DNA of 14,024 nucleotides from Chloroflexota bacterium (GCA_021785115.1 JAJYGO010000459.1:1-14024); one strand, 5' to 3'. Counted from the first letter of the stretch, positions 5,718-12,676 are shown. The notes: generated by a model not told the origin, from the letters alone. Numbers and translations are program-made.

Positions 5718-7364
5718 CTACGGCGTGCACGGTGTATTAGCACCGGAGCACGCCTGATCAAGTCGCACGGTCCCGTTGGCCGTGGGGCCGGGGAAGTGTT
5801 GATTAAGCGTCGAACCGCCGGAGTAGGTGATCGTCCAGGACACCACTTGCCCGACGTACCCCTTTGGGTCGCTGTTCCCAGCCACTTGGCTGTTGTCCGA
5901 CGGCGCATACACGACGCCAGCGACCGCGGTTACGGTGGCGCTTCCGGAGCCCGTCCACTTGATCGTCCCTGAAGTACAGCTCGGCGCCGGAACCGTGACT
6001 GTACAGGAGGGAGTTCCGGGAACGATGACCGAGATGAGCATCGGCGGCGTCGTGTTCGTCTCGACCGGCGAGCCGTCCCACGTGATGTCACTCGAGTTCC
6101 AGTTCAGTGCTGCCGTCGCCCCGACGCCGCCGGCCCTCAGGTCGTATTTGGTGCCTCGATTGAGTGCCAGTACGTTTGCGCTGCCGCCCCCCCCGCCGTC
6201 GCTGATGAAGCTCTGCGATTGCGGTACCACGAGCGCCACGCCCGGTGAGTTGGGGTCGTACCCGCCGAAAAGGATGCCTCGGTTGATCAGGCCGCCGTTG
6301 AAGAAGTAGACGCCGGGCTCTAGGAGTGCCGCATCACCGTTCTTGATCGTCAGTTGCGAACTGTACACCCCGGGGGTATAGCAGGTCGCGCCGGTAGCAG
6401 GGTATCCGTTCTTGTTTGCATCCGTGATGAGCGATGCGCAGTCAGCTGGTGAATCGATTCCACCAGCAGGCACACCGGAACTGGACGGGATCGGATATTT
6501 CGGGTCGGGGATGAGTCCGAGCAGTTGCTTCTGGGCGGCCAGCCCAGGTGGCGTCGAGTACTGATTGGTGGCAGTCGCTCCGTAGTAGTACACGTAGTAC
6601 CCGTCCGGCACCGAGACGCTCGCGCTGTGTCCGTTCAGCGTGGCGCCGGTGTTCATCCCGATGTCGCCAGGATTCGCCGCGACAGACGAGCCGGTCCCGT
6701 TGATCGTGATGTCCCCCGTGTTTCCGGTTCGGTCCGTGGCAGCCGGAGGACGCAGCGTGATCACCGCGTATTGGGCCGGGTTCTGTGTGCCCGCCACGGA
6801 GGTGATGCCGACGTTCCAGGTGGCCTGACCGAAGGGAGGGATGCGGGACAGCGTGAGAGGGACGTTGGGCTGGCGGACGGTAACCTGTACGGCCCGATAA
6901 GCGTCGACCGTGACGTGGCTCGGGGATGGGTCCGTCTTGATCGATACTAGGTACGGCGTGGGGTCGATCGGGCAGTCGACGATATTGACGCCTGGTGCCG
7001 TCCCCTGAGCGCAGTTGTAGGGGATCCCCGATGAGGTTGTCCCTGAGCCGCCGCGGGGCGTGCCGCCGAGTTCCCTCGCAAGCAGAGCTAGCGCGTCGTT
7101 GCGAGCATTGACGTAATCTTGGTCGTTGACCCCGTGCGTCCCCGGAATCTGCAGATCCTGCGCCCCCGCGAGGGCCGCAGCGTCGGCCACACTCCGCTCG
7201 AAACGCTGCAGTGCGTAGACGCGCGCAACGTCGAGTACGAAGGCGGCGGCGCCAAGCAAGACGACGAGGAAGAGCGCAAAGAGCACGATCACTTGGCCGC
7301 GCTCATCCGGCCATTTCCCAGGGGTAGATCGCCGCGGTCTGAGCGGGTCGGCACGTCGAATCAT
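5718..7364 (-). CDS. TadG-like pseudopilin with large extracellular region
   Basis: The product is 548 aa. A short basic N-terminus leads to ERGQVIVLFALFLVVLLGAAAFVLDVARVYALQ, given here only as residues 21-53, the single membrane segment of Flp/Tad TadE/G-like proteins (PF13400 type), followed by the conserved SVADAAALAGAQDL (58-71). Leu28 replaces the +5 Glu seen in the TadE proteins here, as is usual for TadG. About 480 extracellular residues follow, rich in Gly/Ser/Thr/Asn, with LEPGVYFFNGGL and a late GVVYAPSDN block resembling beta-rich surface domains of pilus-tip or ice-binding-like proteins. The ATG overlaps the TadE stop (ATGA, 7364-7361) and has a weak SD (AGGTGA). A G8 run (coding strand) encodes the DGGGGGS region. 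GC content is clearly below the flanks. Confidence 0.85.
   Translation of the reverse strand: MIRRADPLRPRRSTPGKWPDERGQVIVLFALFLVVLLGAAAFVLDVARVYALQRFERSVADAAALAGAQDLQIPGTHGVNDQDYVNARNDALALLARELGGTPRGGSGTTSSGIPYNCAQGTAPGVNIVDCPIDPTPYLVSIKTDPSPSHVTVDAYRAVQVTVRQPNVPLTLSRIPPFGQATWNVGITSVAGTQNPAQYAVITLRPPAATDRTGNTGDITINGTGSSVAANPGDIGMNTGATLNGHSASVSVPDGYYVYYYGATATNQYSTPPGLAAQKQLLGLIPDPKYPIPSSSGVPAGGIDSPADCASLITDANKNGYPATGATCYTPGVYSSQLTIKNGDAALLEPGVYFFNGGLINRGILFGGYDPNSPGVALVVPQSQSFISDGGGGGSANVLALNRGTKYDLRAGGVGATAALNWNSSDITWDGSPVETNTTPPMLISVIVPGTPSCTVTVPAPSCTSGTIKWTGSGSATVTAVAGVVYAPSDNSQVAGNSDPKGYVGQVVSWTITYSGGSTLNQHFPGPTANGTVRLDQACSGANTPCTP
6187..6194 (-). repeat. G8 homopolymer in the TadG coding strand
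   Basis: Eight consecutive C on the plus strand (G8 in the gene) lie in the codons for the poly-Gly stretch. A one-base slip would truncate the protein in its extracellular part. Confidence 0.9.
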
Positions 7365-7984
7365 GGGTTGGTCACCTGGACTGGTGCTGGCTCCATCCGG
7401 AACTGTGCCGTACTAGAGAGCACGATGCTGCACGTCCCGTTCGCGCATGTCCCGAGGCCTGGCAGGTACTGCATTCCGGGGAAGAAGACCGGGACGATGT
7501 GGTTGATCCGGATGGTCACGTGGTAGGACGCGAGGTTGTCCCTCGGGGAGCACCCTTCCGGCGTAGTGGTCTCGTAGTCCTCGACCCAAGCCACGGCAAT
7601 CGCGTTGGTGGTCGTCGTATAGCCACTGACGGCGGCGTCGGTCGTCTGGAGTTGGGGGGGGTTCGTGCTGGCGGCGAACTCGTTTGCCGTGTACCCGAGC
7701 AACGAGGAACTCGCGGCAATAGAGTTGGCCTCGTTGCCCAGCGCGTTTGCATTCGTCTGGGATGAGCATCCGTTGCCCCCGGCCCCGGTTGCCAGGACTG
7801 TCGGGATGAACTGCTGGGTGGCTTCCCAGCGTCCCGTGTCGCGCACGACCTGCGTTAGGGTGTTCTGCGCCCAGAAAAGGAGCCCGAACTGGATGATGCC
7901 GCCCAGCATGGCAACCAGCACGGGAAGAACGAGGGCGAACTCCGCCACGCTCTGACCGCGCCGCCGATGGGTGACTCTGCTCAA
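7361..7984 (-). CDS. TadE-like pseudopilin
   Basis: The product is 207 aa. A basic N-terminus (THRRRG) leads into GQSVAEFALVLPVLVAMLGGIIQFG, starting at Gly10; Glu15 is the +5 Glu of the G/XXXXE-F/Y processing pattern of TadE pseudopilins. After one membrane helix (residues 14-36) the helix continues into a Ser/Thr/Asn-rich outer domain of about 150 aa with four cysteines (C73, C149, C179 and C185 by my count). The start is TTG at 7984, supported by GAGGAGG five nt upstream; no ATG fits. The stop overlaps the TadG start by 4 nt, so the pair is co-translated. A C8 run (7654-7661) lies in the Asn-Pro-Pro codons. In Tad systems TadE is a minor subunit thought to form the tip or initiation complex with TadF/TadG. 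Confidence 0.87.
   Translation of the reverse strand: MSRVTHRRRGQSVAEFALVLPVLVAMLGGIIQFGLLFWAQNTLTQVVRDTGRWEATQQFIPTVLATGAGGNGCSSQTNANALGNEANSIAASSSLLGYTANEFAASTNPPQLQTTDAAVSGYTTTTNAIAVAWVEDYETTTPEGCSPRDNLASYHVTIRINHIVPVFFPGMQYLPGLGTCANGTCSIVLSSTAQFRMEPAPVQVTNP
7654..7661 (-). repeat. C8 homopolymer in the TadE coding strand
   Basis: Eight consecutive G on the plus strand (C8 in the gene) span Asn-Pro-Pro codons in the outer domain. It is the second 8-base G/C run in this two-gene unit; other runs I checked in the window reach only about 6. Confidence 0.9.
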
Positions 7985-8040
7985 CGATGCCTCCTCGGGT
8001 GCCAGGCTCGCACTATTTGCCCGTAGCCTTTCAGACGCCC

Positions 8041-8226
8041 TTACAGTCGGATACCCGCAAGCTCGTCTCGCGGGACGTCCCCCACGGTCGCGCTGACACG
8101 GGGCGCGCAGGTGGCGTCCACCTGTTGCCCGTCGGAGGAGGCCTCGTCCGCGTCGACCGAGTTGCGCTCGGCCCGCAGGTCCTGTGGGCGCTCACCGGTA
8201 CCTCGGCCGATCGGCCGCTCCTGCAC
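8041..8226 (-). CDS. Doubtful 61-aa hypothetical ORF upstream of tadE
   Basis: GTG at 8226 to TAA at 8041, on the same strand as the TadE gene and 56 nt before it. Third positions are mostly G/C, and the product is acidic and soluble-looking (SVDADEASSDGQQVD, then PRDELAGIRL), unlike the Arg/Pro-rich shadow frames nearby. It has no SD and no recognised family. It could be a small gene, a remnant of a longer protein, or an open frame by chance; the codon frame stays open upstream of the GTG without any start. Confidence 0.2.
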   Translation of the reverse strand: MQERPIGRGTGERPQDLRAERNSVDADEASSDGQQVDATCAPRVSATVGDVPRDELAGIRL

Positions 8227-8306
8227 GCCAGGCCCCGCGTGGACGGCGCTCGTGGGCCACCCTCTCCGGAGATGCCTGCTGGACCTAACGCGGCCCCGAC
8301 CCTGCC

Positions 8307-8402
8307 GGCGGACGAAAGTCCTACCGCCCGTGGATCTATCGGCGACCTGCGCGCAAGGTCGGCCGAAAGCTACGTTGGCGACCCTGAATGCGAAGTCAGG
8401 TC
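8307..8402 (+). promoter_or_regulatory. Structured 5' leader with mutually exclusive hairpins
   Basis: Three stems precede the TadE-PASTA SD. (a) GGAC-GAAA-GTCC at 8310-8321 has a GNRA tetraloop and an outer GGC/GCC pair (8307-8309/8326-8328). (b) GGTCGGCC (8357-8364) can pair with either of two identical GGCGACC copies, at 8341-8347 or 8377-8383, each with a one-base bulge. (c) GAC-C-CTGA (8380-8387) can pair with TCAG-GTC (8396-8402), ending 2 nt before the GAGGAG SD. Pairing (b, downstream copy) and (c) share bases. The arrangement resembles a switch or attenuator, but it does not match the c-di-GMP-I consensus or any other riboswitch I know. Confidence 0.4.
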
Positions 8403-8414
8403 GCGAGGAGAACG

Positions 8415-9185
8415 ATGGGCAAACGCGTGACGCACTCGACGCGAGGATCGGCCGGCCGCCGGCGCGGTCAATCGCTCGTCGAGTTCGCCCTCATGCTGCC
8501 GTTCCTGATGCTGCTCCTGGTGGGGGGCCTGGATTTCGGCCGGGTCTTCCTCGGCTGGGTCGAGCTGAACAACGCGGTCCGGGTGGCGGCCAACTTCGCC
8601 GCCGAGAACCCGACCGCCTGGGGCACGCCGGGCAATGCGAGCGCCGTCACCGAATATCAGCGGGAGATCATCGCCGACGCGAGCGCGATCGACTGCGCGC
8701 TGCCGTCACCGATCCCCTCGCCCAGTTTCCCCGGGGGCACGGGCGTGGGATCGCCGGCTCAGGTGAACCTGAGTTGCGGCTTCCGGTTGATCACCCCGCT
8801 CATGGGCAATCTCGTGGGTAACCCGCTGACGGTGAGTGCTGCGGCCGCCTTCCCGATCAGAGCCGGGACCATCCAGGGCATCCCGGTAGCATCGGTGGCC
8901 CCCACGGCGACGCCCAGTCCGGCACCGACTGCCAGCCCGGAGCCGACCGCCAGCGCGACGGCTAGCCCCGTGCCGACCTGCACGGTCCCGAAGCTCGTGG
9001 GCGACAACGTCCAGCAGGCCACCGCCGCGTGGGGCCCCGGACAGGGCAGCACCACCGGCGCGGGATTCACCACGCAGGTCATCTTCAACCCGCAGGTTCC
9101 TCCCAACTACCAGGTGGGCCACCAGAACATCGCTGCGGGCACGGTTCTGCCCTGCGGGTCCACCGTGATCACGGTGACGCCATGA
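8415..9185 (+). CDS. TadE-like pseudopilin fused to a C-terminal PASTA domain
   Basis: The product is 256 aa. The ATG at 8415 is chosen over one at 8388 because GAGGAG (8405-8410) lies 4 nt before it. Residues 1-17 are basic; GQSLVEFALMLPFLMLLLVGG starts at Gly18, with Glu23 at +5, and runs into one membrane helix. A TadE-type outer segment (about 45-150) has two cysteines (C94, C121). A Pro/Thr/Ala/Ser spacer (162-187) leads to residues 189-256, which read as one PASTA domain: VPKLVG at its start, an alanine-rich helix, GAGF, then VLPCGSTVITV. Cys189 and Cys247 bracket it and may form a disulfide. PASTA domains bind peptidoglycan fragments or other partners in PknB kinases and penicillin-binding proteins. 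Here the domain may anchor the subunit to the wall. The stop overlaps the next TadE start (ATGA). Confidence 0.87.
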   Translation: MGKRVTHSTRGSAGRRRGQSLVEFALMLPFLMLLLVGGLDFGRVFLGWVELNNAVRVAANFAAENPTAWGTPGNASAVTEYQREIIADASAIDCALPSPIPSPSFPGGTGVGSPAQVNLSCGFRLITPLMGNLVGNPLTVSAAAAFPIRAGTIQGIPVASVAPTATPSPAPTASPEPTASATASPVPTCTVPKLVGDNVQQATAAWGPGQGSTTGAGFTTQVIFNPQVPPNYQVGHQNIAAGTVLPCGSTVITVTP

Positions 9186-9700
9186 GCTTCTCAACGCGCC
9201 GCCGAACGGTGGATCTGGGGAGCGCGGCCGGCGACCGGTCCGGCCAGGCGCTGGTGGAGTTCGCCCTGGTGTTTCCCGTGCTCGTCCTCATGCTGCTGGG
9301 CATCTTCGACTTCGGCCGCGGGGTCTACGCCTACAACACCATCGCAAACGCGGCGCGCGTGGGAGCCCGCGTGGCGGCGGTGAACCAGATCCTGACCAGT
9401 CCCGACTGCAACGAGAACCACCCGGTGGAGAACCCGAGCGACCCGCACTGGTCGATCCAGACCTGTGCTGCCGATGCCGCGGTCTCACTCGGCGTCACGC
9501 CCTCCGACGTGACCGTTGCCTACAGCACGCCGCCGAATTCGACGATGACCTGCACGTCGACGAGCCTGCAGGTGGGCTGCATCGTGAGCGTCACGGTGCA
9601 TTACGCATACACGCCGATGACGCCCGTGATCGGCAACCTGATCGGCACGTTGACCATGGACTCCACGTCCCAGGTCCTCGTGGATCGGGTGTTCCCGTGA
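9182..9700 (+). CDS. TadE-like pseudopilin
   Basis: The product is 172 aa, started at the ATG in the 4-nt overlap with the TadE-PASTA stop (9182-9185). The longer frame upstream only shadows that gene. GQALVEFALVFPVLVLMLLGIFDFG begins at Gly21, with Glu26 at +5, followed by the conserved NTIANAARVGARVAA (52-66), the usual TadE amphipathic extension. The outer domain (67-172) has four cysteines (76, 95, 124, 133), suggesting two disulfides, and a beta-rich TVHYAYTPMTPVIGNLIG segment that also occurs, in divergent form, in the PASTA paralog (LITPLMGNLVGNPL). The two are therefore paralogs with and without the added domain. No clear SD; expression probably depends on coupling to the upstream gene. 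Confidence 0.88.
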   Translation: MSFSTRRRTVDLGSAAGDRSGQALVEFALVFPVLVLMLLGIFDFGRGVYAYNTIANAARVGARVAAVNQILTSPDCNENHPVENPSDPHWSIQTCAADAAVSLGVTPSDVTVAYSTPPNSTMTCTSTSLQVGCIVSVTVHYAYTPMTPVIGNLIGTLTMDSTSQVLVDRVFP

Positions 9701-9753
9701 GCCCCGACCGCGCCATGCGGGCCGGACGACAGCAGCGTGGCAAGGAGGCATGA
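9697..9753 (+). CDS. 18-aa bridging mini-ORF between tadE and tadG
   Basis: GTG at 9697 overlaps the TadE stop (GTGA, 9697-9700). It reads VSPDRAMRAGRQQRGKEA and stops at TGA 9751-9753, overlapping the ATG at 9750 that opens the TadG frame (ATGA). The TadG SD (AAGGAGG, 9742-9748) lies inside it, so ribosomes translating this ORF would clear structure and pass directly over that SD. It is a candidate coupling element and not a likely functional peptide. Confidence 0.3.
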   Translation: MSPDRAMRAGRQQRGKEA

Positions 9754-9755
9754 CC

Positions 9756-11033
9756 GTGGCTGACAGGAATCAGCGTCGAGGTCAGCACGGGCAGGCCATG
9801 GTGCTCATGGTCGGCGGGGTCGCCGCGATGATCGCCCTGCTCGGCCTCATCGTCGACGGAGGCAACATCTGGGCCCAGCAGCGCGTCGTGCAGAATGGCT
9901 CTGATGCCGCCGCCGAGGCAGGCGCCGTGGTCCTGGCGCAGAAGCTCGCCGGCGCGAGCACGCCCGCCAATGGATGGGACGCGCAGGTCAGTGCGCAGGT
10001 ACAGGCGAGCGCCACGGCCAACGGGATCACGATTACCGCTGCCTACTACACCGACATCTGCGGGATCCCCCTCACTCCGTCCGGAGAAGCCGCGCTCAAC
10101 GCCGACGGGACCTACGACCTCGGGGCCGCGGACGCGGTGGGGTCGGGCGCCCTTCCTGCCACCGACAACACGACACCCAACTGTCCGAGCCTGACTGTGG
10201 GTCCGCCAGCCGGGGTGCTCGTGCTGGGACAGAAGATCATCGGCACGTACCTCGCATCCGTGGTCGGGCTGAGGACGGTGACCGTGTCCACGCGTGCGAC
10301 GGGCGTTGCCGGCTGGCTCCAGGGAATGTGCGACGCGTCGCAGGGCGAGGCGTGCGCCACGCTGCCCGTCACCATCCCCGTCTCTCCAATAGCGTGCAGC
10401 GGCAACGGGTCGCTCCAGCAGATCGCCGCCAGCTGGCAGTCTGGCCAGACCTACGCCGTTCCGCTCTGCAAGAACGACGCCGGCAACGTCGGGTGGCTCG
10501 ACTGGAACCCGCCTTCCGGCGGAACCAGCCAGCTCATCGACTCGATCCTCTATCCCGACAACCCCTCGATCGACCTGCCGTCCTGGCAGTACGTTTCGCA
10601 GACCGGCAACGTGAACTCGCAGGGCGTGCAGGATGCCATCAACACATACGACGGGCAGGTCGTCCTCATCCCGATGTTCGACATCACCTGCAACACCCAG
10701 CCCGACACCACGCAGGGCGGCACGGCGCCCGACTACGGCTGCCCGGCCTCCAGCATCGGTGGCAATGGCCAGAACCAGTGGTATCGGTTCCCCTGGTTCG
10801 CTGCGTTCAAGCTGTGCGATCCGACGAACCCGCTCTGCACCGTCGGCTCGACCACGTACACCCAGGGTGCCTACATCAACGGGTCCGACGGGAGCATCTG
10901 CGGCTCGGCCTGGAGTGGCGCTGGATGCCTGGTGGGCCAGTTCGTAAACATCATCAAGGTTGGCACGGTCGGCGCCAACGGCGGGGGCGGCACCAGCCCG
11001 ACCAAGGTCGTCGGAGTCCAGCTCATCAAGTAG
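9756..11033 (+). CDS. TadG-like pseudopilin
   Basis: The product is 425 aa from GTG 9756. An ATG two codons earlier (9750) is only 1 nt from the strong AAGGAGG (9742-9748), too close for normal initiation, while the GTG is 7 nt away. The ATG is, however, the one in the ATGA overlap, so both may be used. Gly12-Gln13 opens the TadE/G-like membrane segment (GQAMVLMVGGVAAMIALL), with Leu17 in place of the +5 Glu. DGGNIWAQQRVVQNGSDAAAEAGA is the family signature, seen here as residues 34-57. The outer region of about 365 aa has no VWA MIDAS motif that I can see. It is rich in Gly/Thr/Asn and holds many cysteines, consistent with an oxidised surface protein. It is the last gene of the plus-strand Tad cluster. 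Confidence 0.86.
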   Translation: MADRNQRRGQHGQAMVLMVGGVAAMIALLGLIVDGGNIWAQQRVVQNGSDAAAEAGAVVLAQKLAGASTPANGWDAQVSAQVQASATANGITITAAYYTDICGIPLTPSGEAALNADGTYDLGAADAVGSGALPATDNTTPNCPSLTVGPPAGVLVLGQKIIGTYLASVVGLRTVTVSTRATGVAGWLQGMCDASQGEACATLPVTIPVSPIACSGNGSLQQIAASWQSGQTYAVPLCKNDAGNVGWLDWNPPSGGTSQLIDSILYPDNPSIDLPSWQYVSQTGNVNSQGVQDAINTYDGQVVLIPMFDITCNTQPDTTQGGTAPDYGCPASSIGGNGQNQWYRFPWFAAFKLCDPTNPLCTVGSTTYTQGAYINGSDGSICGSAWSGAGCLVGQFVNIIKVGTVGANGGGGTSPTKVVGVQLIK

Positions 11034-11275
11034 CGCCGAGCTTCGGGCGAGGGTTCGGTCTGGCGGCGACCGGTCCTGCGCGAGGCATCGTCTGCACTCG
11101 CCGAAGGCTCGGTTCCAGGCGGTTGCCGCGACGCCCCGTGCGCCTCGCAGCGATGATTGACCTGCACCATCCAGCACGGCCCGGCCCGCTGCCCGCGGAT
11201 CGTTGACGCGCGAACGAGCCTTCGCGGCACCTGCGCTATGCTCCGGGCGAGACTGTCGAGGTACCGCATTCCCCC
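11034..11275 (+). promoter_or_regulatory. Spacer with candidate promoter for the GNAT/GT4 operon
   Basis: 242 bp between the TadG stop (TAG) and the GNAT start. TATGCT at 11237-11242 is a plausible -10, 33 nt before the start codon. A TTGACG at 11203-11208 is too far away (28 nt) to be its -35. No gene and no clear terminator is visible. Confidence 0.3.
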
Positions 11276-12676
11276 GTGACGCCACCCATCGCTCCATGCG
11301 CCGAAGCTGCCGTGCCGACGGACGGCAGCTCCGAATCGGCCGCAGCCGGCGCCGGGGTGCCGGTCGCTCGCTCCAACCCTCGGCTCGTCGCCCGACGGAT
11401 CCCGTTCGACGCCATCCCGCGCGAGGCCTGGGACCGCCTGCTGACCGTGACCGCCTGTGCCACGCCGTTCAGCCGCTGGGAGTTCCACCGCGCGTGGTGG
11501 GACGGCTACGGCGAGGCCGCGCATGAGGACTACATGGTGTGCCTGGCGGCCGACGGAGCCGGTGAGGCGGCCGACGGGGCCCGTGAGGGGATCGACGGCG
11601 AGCGAGACCCATCGGCTCCGGGCACGTCCGCCCACGCGGCCGGCGCCCACGCGGCCGGCGCCCACGCCGCCACCACCCACGCCGCCCCCGCTCCCGCTGC
11701 CACCACCCACGCCCCCGTCCCGCCGCTCGACCCCGCCGCCATCGTCGGCATCGCCCCCCTCATGCACCGCCACGAGGTCGAGCCCGACGACGCGATCCTC
11801 CGCACCGCGATCCGCCATGCCTCCCGGACGGCCCTCACGCCCGTGCCGGACCGCGCCAAGGCCGTCTTCTTCGCGGCCAGCTACCACGCCGACTACGCGA
11901 CCCTCCTGTGCGATCCGGCCGACCTCCCCGACGTGGCCGCGGCCGTGGTCGAGGCGCTCGCCGCGGGCCCCGACCTGCTGCACGGCTCCGACGACTGGGA
12001 CGTGGTGGACCTGCGCCGCCTGCGGGCGGACGACCCCGCCTTTCACGCGCTCGAGGCGGCGTTCTGCGCCGCGTCCGAGCGGTACGGCTGGGAGGTGGCC
12101 CTCGAGCTCGAGGAGGTCTGTCCGGTTCTGCACATCGACCACTGGGACTGGGAGACCTACCTCCAGACGCTCGCCACGAAGGACCGGCACGAGATCCGCC
12201 GCAAGCTGCGGCGCGCCGAGGCGGCCGGCCCGGTCGAGTTCGACGAGGTCGCCGATCCGGCGACGGCGGTGGACGAGCTGATCGCGATCCACCAGGCGCG
12301 CTGGGGCGAGGACGGCCTCTTCCCCGAGACCGAGGGCGGCGCGCGGAGCCGGCGCTTCATCCGGCGGCTGGCGGAGCTCGAGGGCCCCGACGGCACCCTG
12401 CGGATCGGCCGGCTGCGGGTGGCCGGCCAGGTCGTCTTCATGTGCGTCGGGTTCCACGACCGCGATACGGTCTACTACTACAACGCGGGCAGCGACCCCG
12501 ACGCGAAGGCGCTCTCGCCCGGGATCATCGGTGTCGCCGCCTACCTGCGCCACGGGATCGCCGAGGGGTACCGGGCCTTCGACTTCCTGCGCGGCAACGA
12601 GAGCTACAAGTACACCTGGGGCGCGGTGGACCAGCCGATCCACCGCCTGATCGTGACCCGCCGGGCCGACCGATGA
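11276..12676 (+). CDS. GNAT-superfamily acyltransferase, BioF2/FemAB-like (CelD/BcsL type)
   Basis: The product is 466 aa from GTG 11276; its SD is poor, so a later start remains possible. The C-terminal half is a typical Acetyltransf_6 (BioF2-like) domain: HWDWETYLQTLATKDRHEI (289-307), RRKLRRAE, LIAIHQARWG (335-344), VYYYNAGSDPD (399-409) and FDFLRGNESYKYTWG (435-449). Such enzymes transfer acyl or aminoacyl groups to sugars or peptidoglycan precursors and are common in exopolysaccharide clusters; the substrate here is unknown. The N-terminal GNAT-like repeat (about 38-230) is split by an insertion of about 55 residues (92-147) between the strands DYMVCLAAD and AAIVGIAPLM. The insertion is rich in Ala/His/Thr/Pro and is partly built from 15-bp DNA repeats. 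No signal peptide, so cytoplasmic. Linked to the GT4 gene by a 47-codon bridging ORF. Confidence 0.87.
   Translation: MTPPIAPCAEAAVPTDGSSESAAAGAGVPVARSNPRLVARRIPFDAIPREAWDRLLTVTACATPFSRWEFHRAWWDGYGEAAHEDYMVCLAADGAGEAADGAREGIDGERDPSAPGTSAHAAGAHAAGAHAATTHAAPAPAATTHAPVPPLDPAAIVGIAPLMHRHEVEPDDAILRTAIRHASRTALTPVPDRAKAVFFAASYHADYATLLCDPADLPDVAAAVVEALAAGPDLLHGSDDWDVVDLRRLRADDPAFHALEAAFCAASERYGWEVALELEEVCPVLHIDHWDWETYLQTLATKDRHEIRRKLRRAEAAGPVEFDEVADPATAVDELIAIHQARWGEDGLFPETEGGARSRRFIRRLAELEGPDGTLRIGRLRVAGQVVFMCVGFHDRDTVYYYNAGSDPDAKALSPGIIGVAAYLRHGIAEGYRAFDFLRGNESYKYTWGAVDQPIHRLIVTRRADR
11630..11674 (+). repeat. 15-bp tandem repeats encoding AHAAG
   Basis: Two identical units (11630-11644 and 11645-11659) and a degenerate third (11660-11674) encode AHAAG-AHAAG-AHAAT in the acyltransferase. 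Related THAAP/THAP codons continue to about 11712. The period is a multiple of three, so copy-number changes keep the frame. Confidence 0.85.

Larger units (their letters stand above)
7985..8414. promoter_or_regulatory. Divergent control region between the two Tad clusters
   Basis: 430 bp separate the two TadE start codons. Next to the minus-strand TadE is an A/T-richer patch (8005-8045; the minus strand includes GCAAATAGTGC) that could hold its promoter, though no clear -35/-10 pair is present. The middle carries a weak 61-codon minus-strand ORF. The right third is the structured leader described separately. Both genes have strong SD sites, so both are probably first genes of transcripts starting here. 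Confidence 0.5.

Noticed and set aside
8307..8402. c-di-GMP-I (GEMM) riboswitch upstream of tadE-PASTA
   Set aside because: GAAA and AAGCTAC fragments look superficially similar, but the conserved GEMM core and P1/P2/P3 order cannot be laid out. Kept only as an unclassified structured leader.
7987..8430. 147-codon plus-strand frame filling the divergent Tad region
   Set aside because: It runs into the TadE-PASTA gene in another frame, lacks an SD and is Arg/Pro/Gly-rich. The region is better explained as regulatory.
11203..11242. TTGACG plus TATGCT as a sigma-70 promoter pair
   Set aside because: The 28-nt spacing is far outside the 16-18 nt range, so only the -10 is kept as a weak candidate.
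9591..11297. Long minus-strand open frame (568 codons) antisense to tadG
   Set aside because: It spans intergenic DNA and two real genes on the other strand and has no recognisable domain; the composition is that of a shadow frame.
11630..11715. CRISPR-like array from the short repeats
   Set aside because: The units are contiguous 15-bp coding repeats without spacers, inside an enzyme gene.
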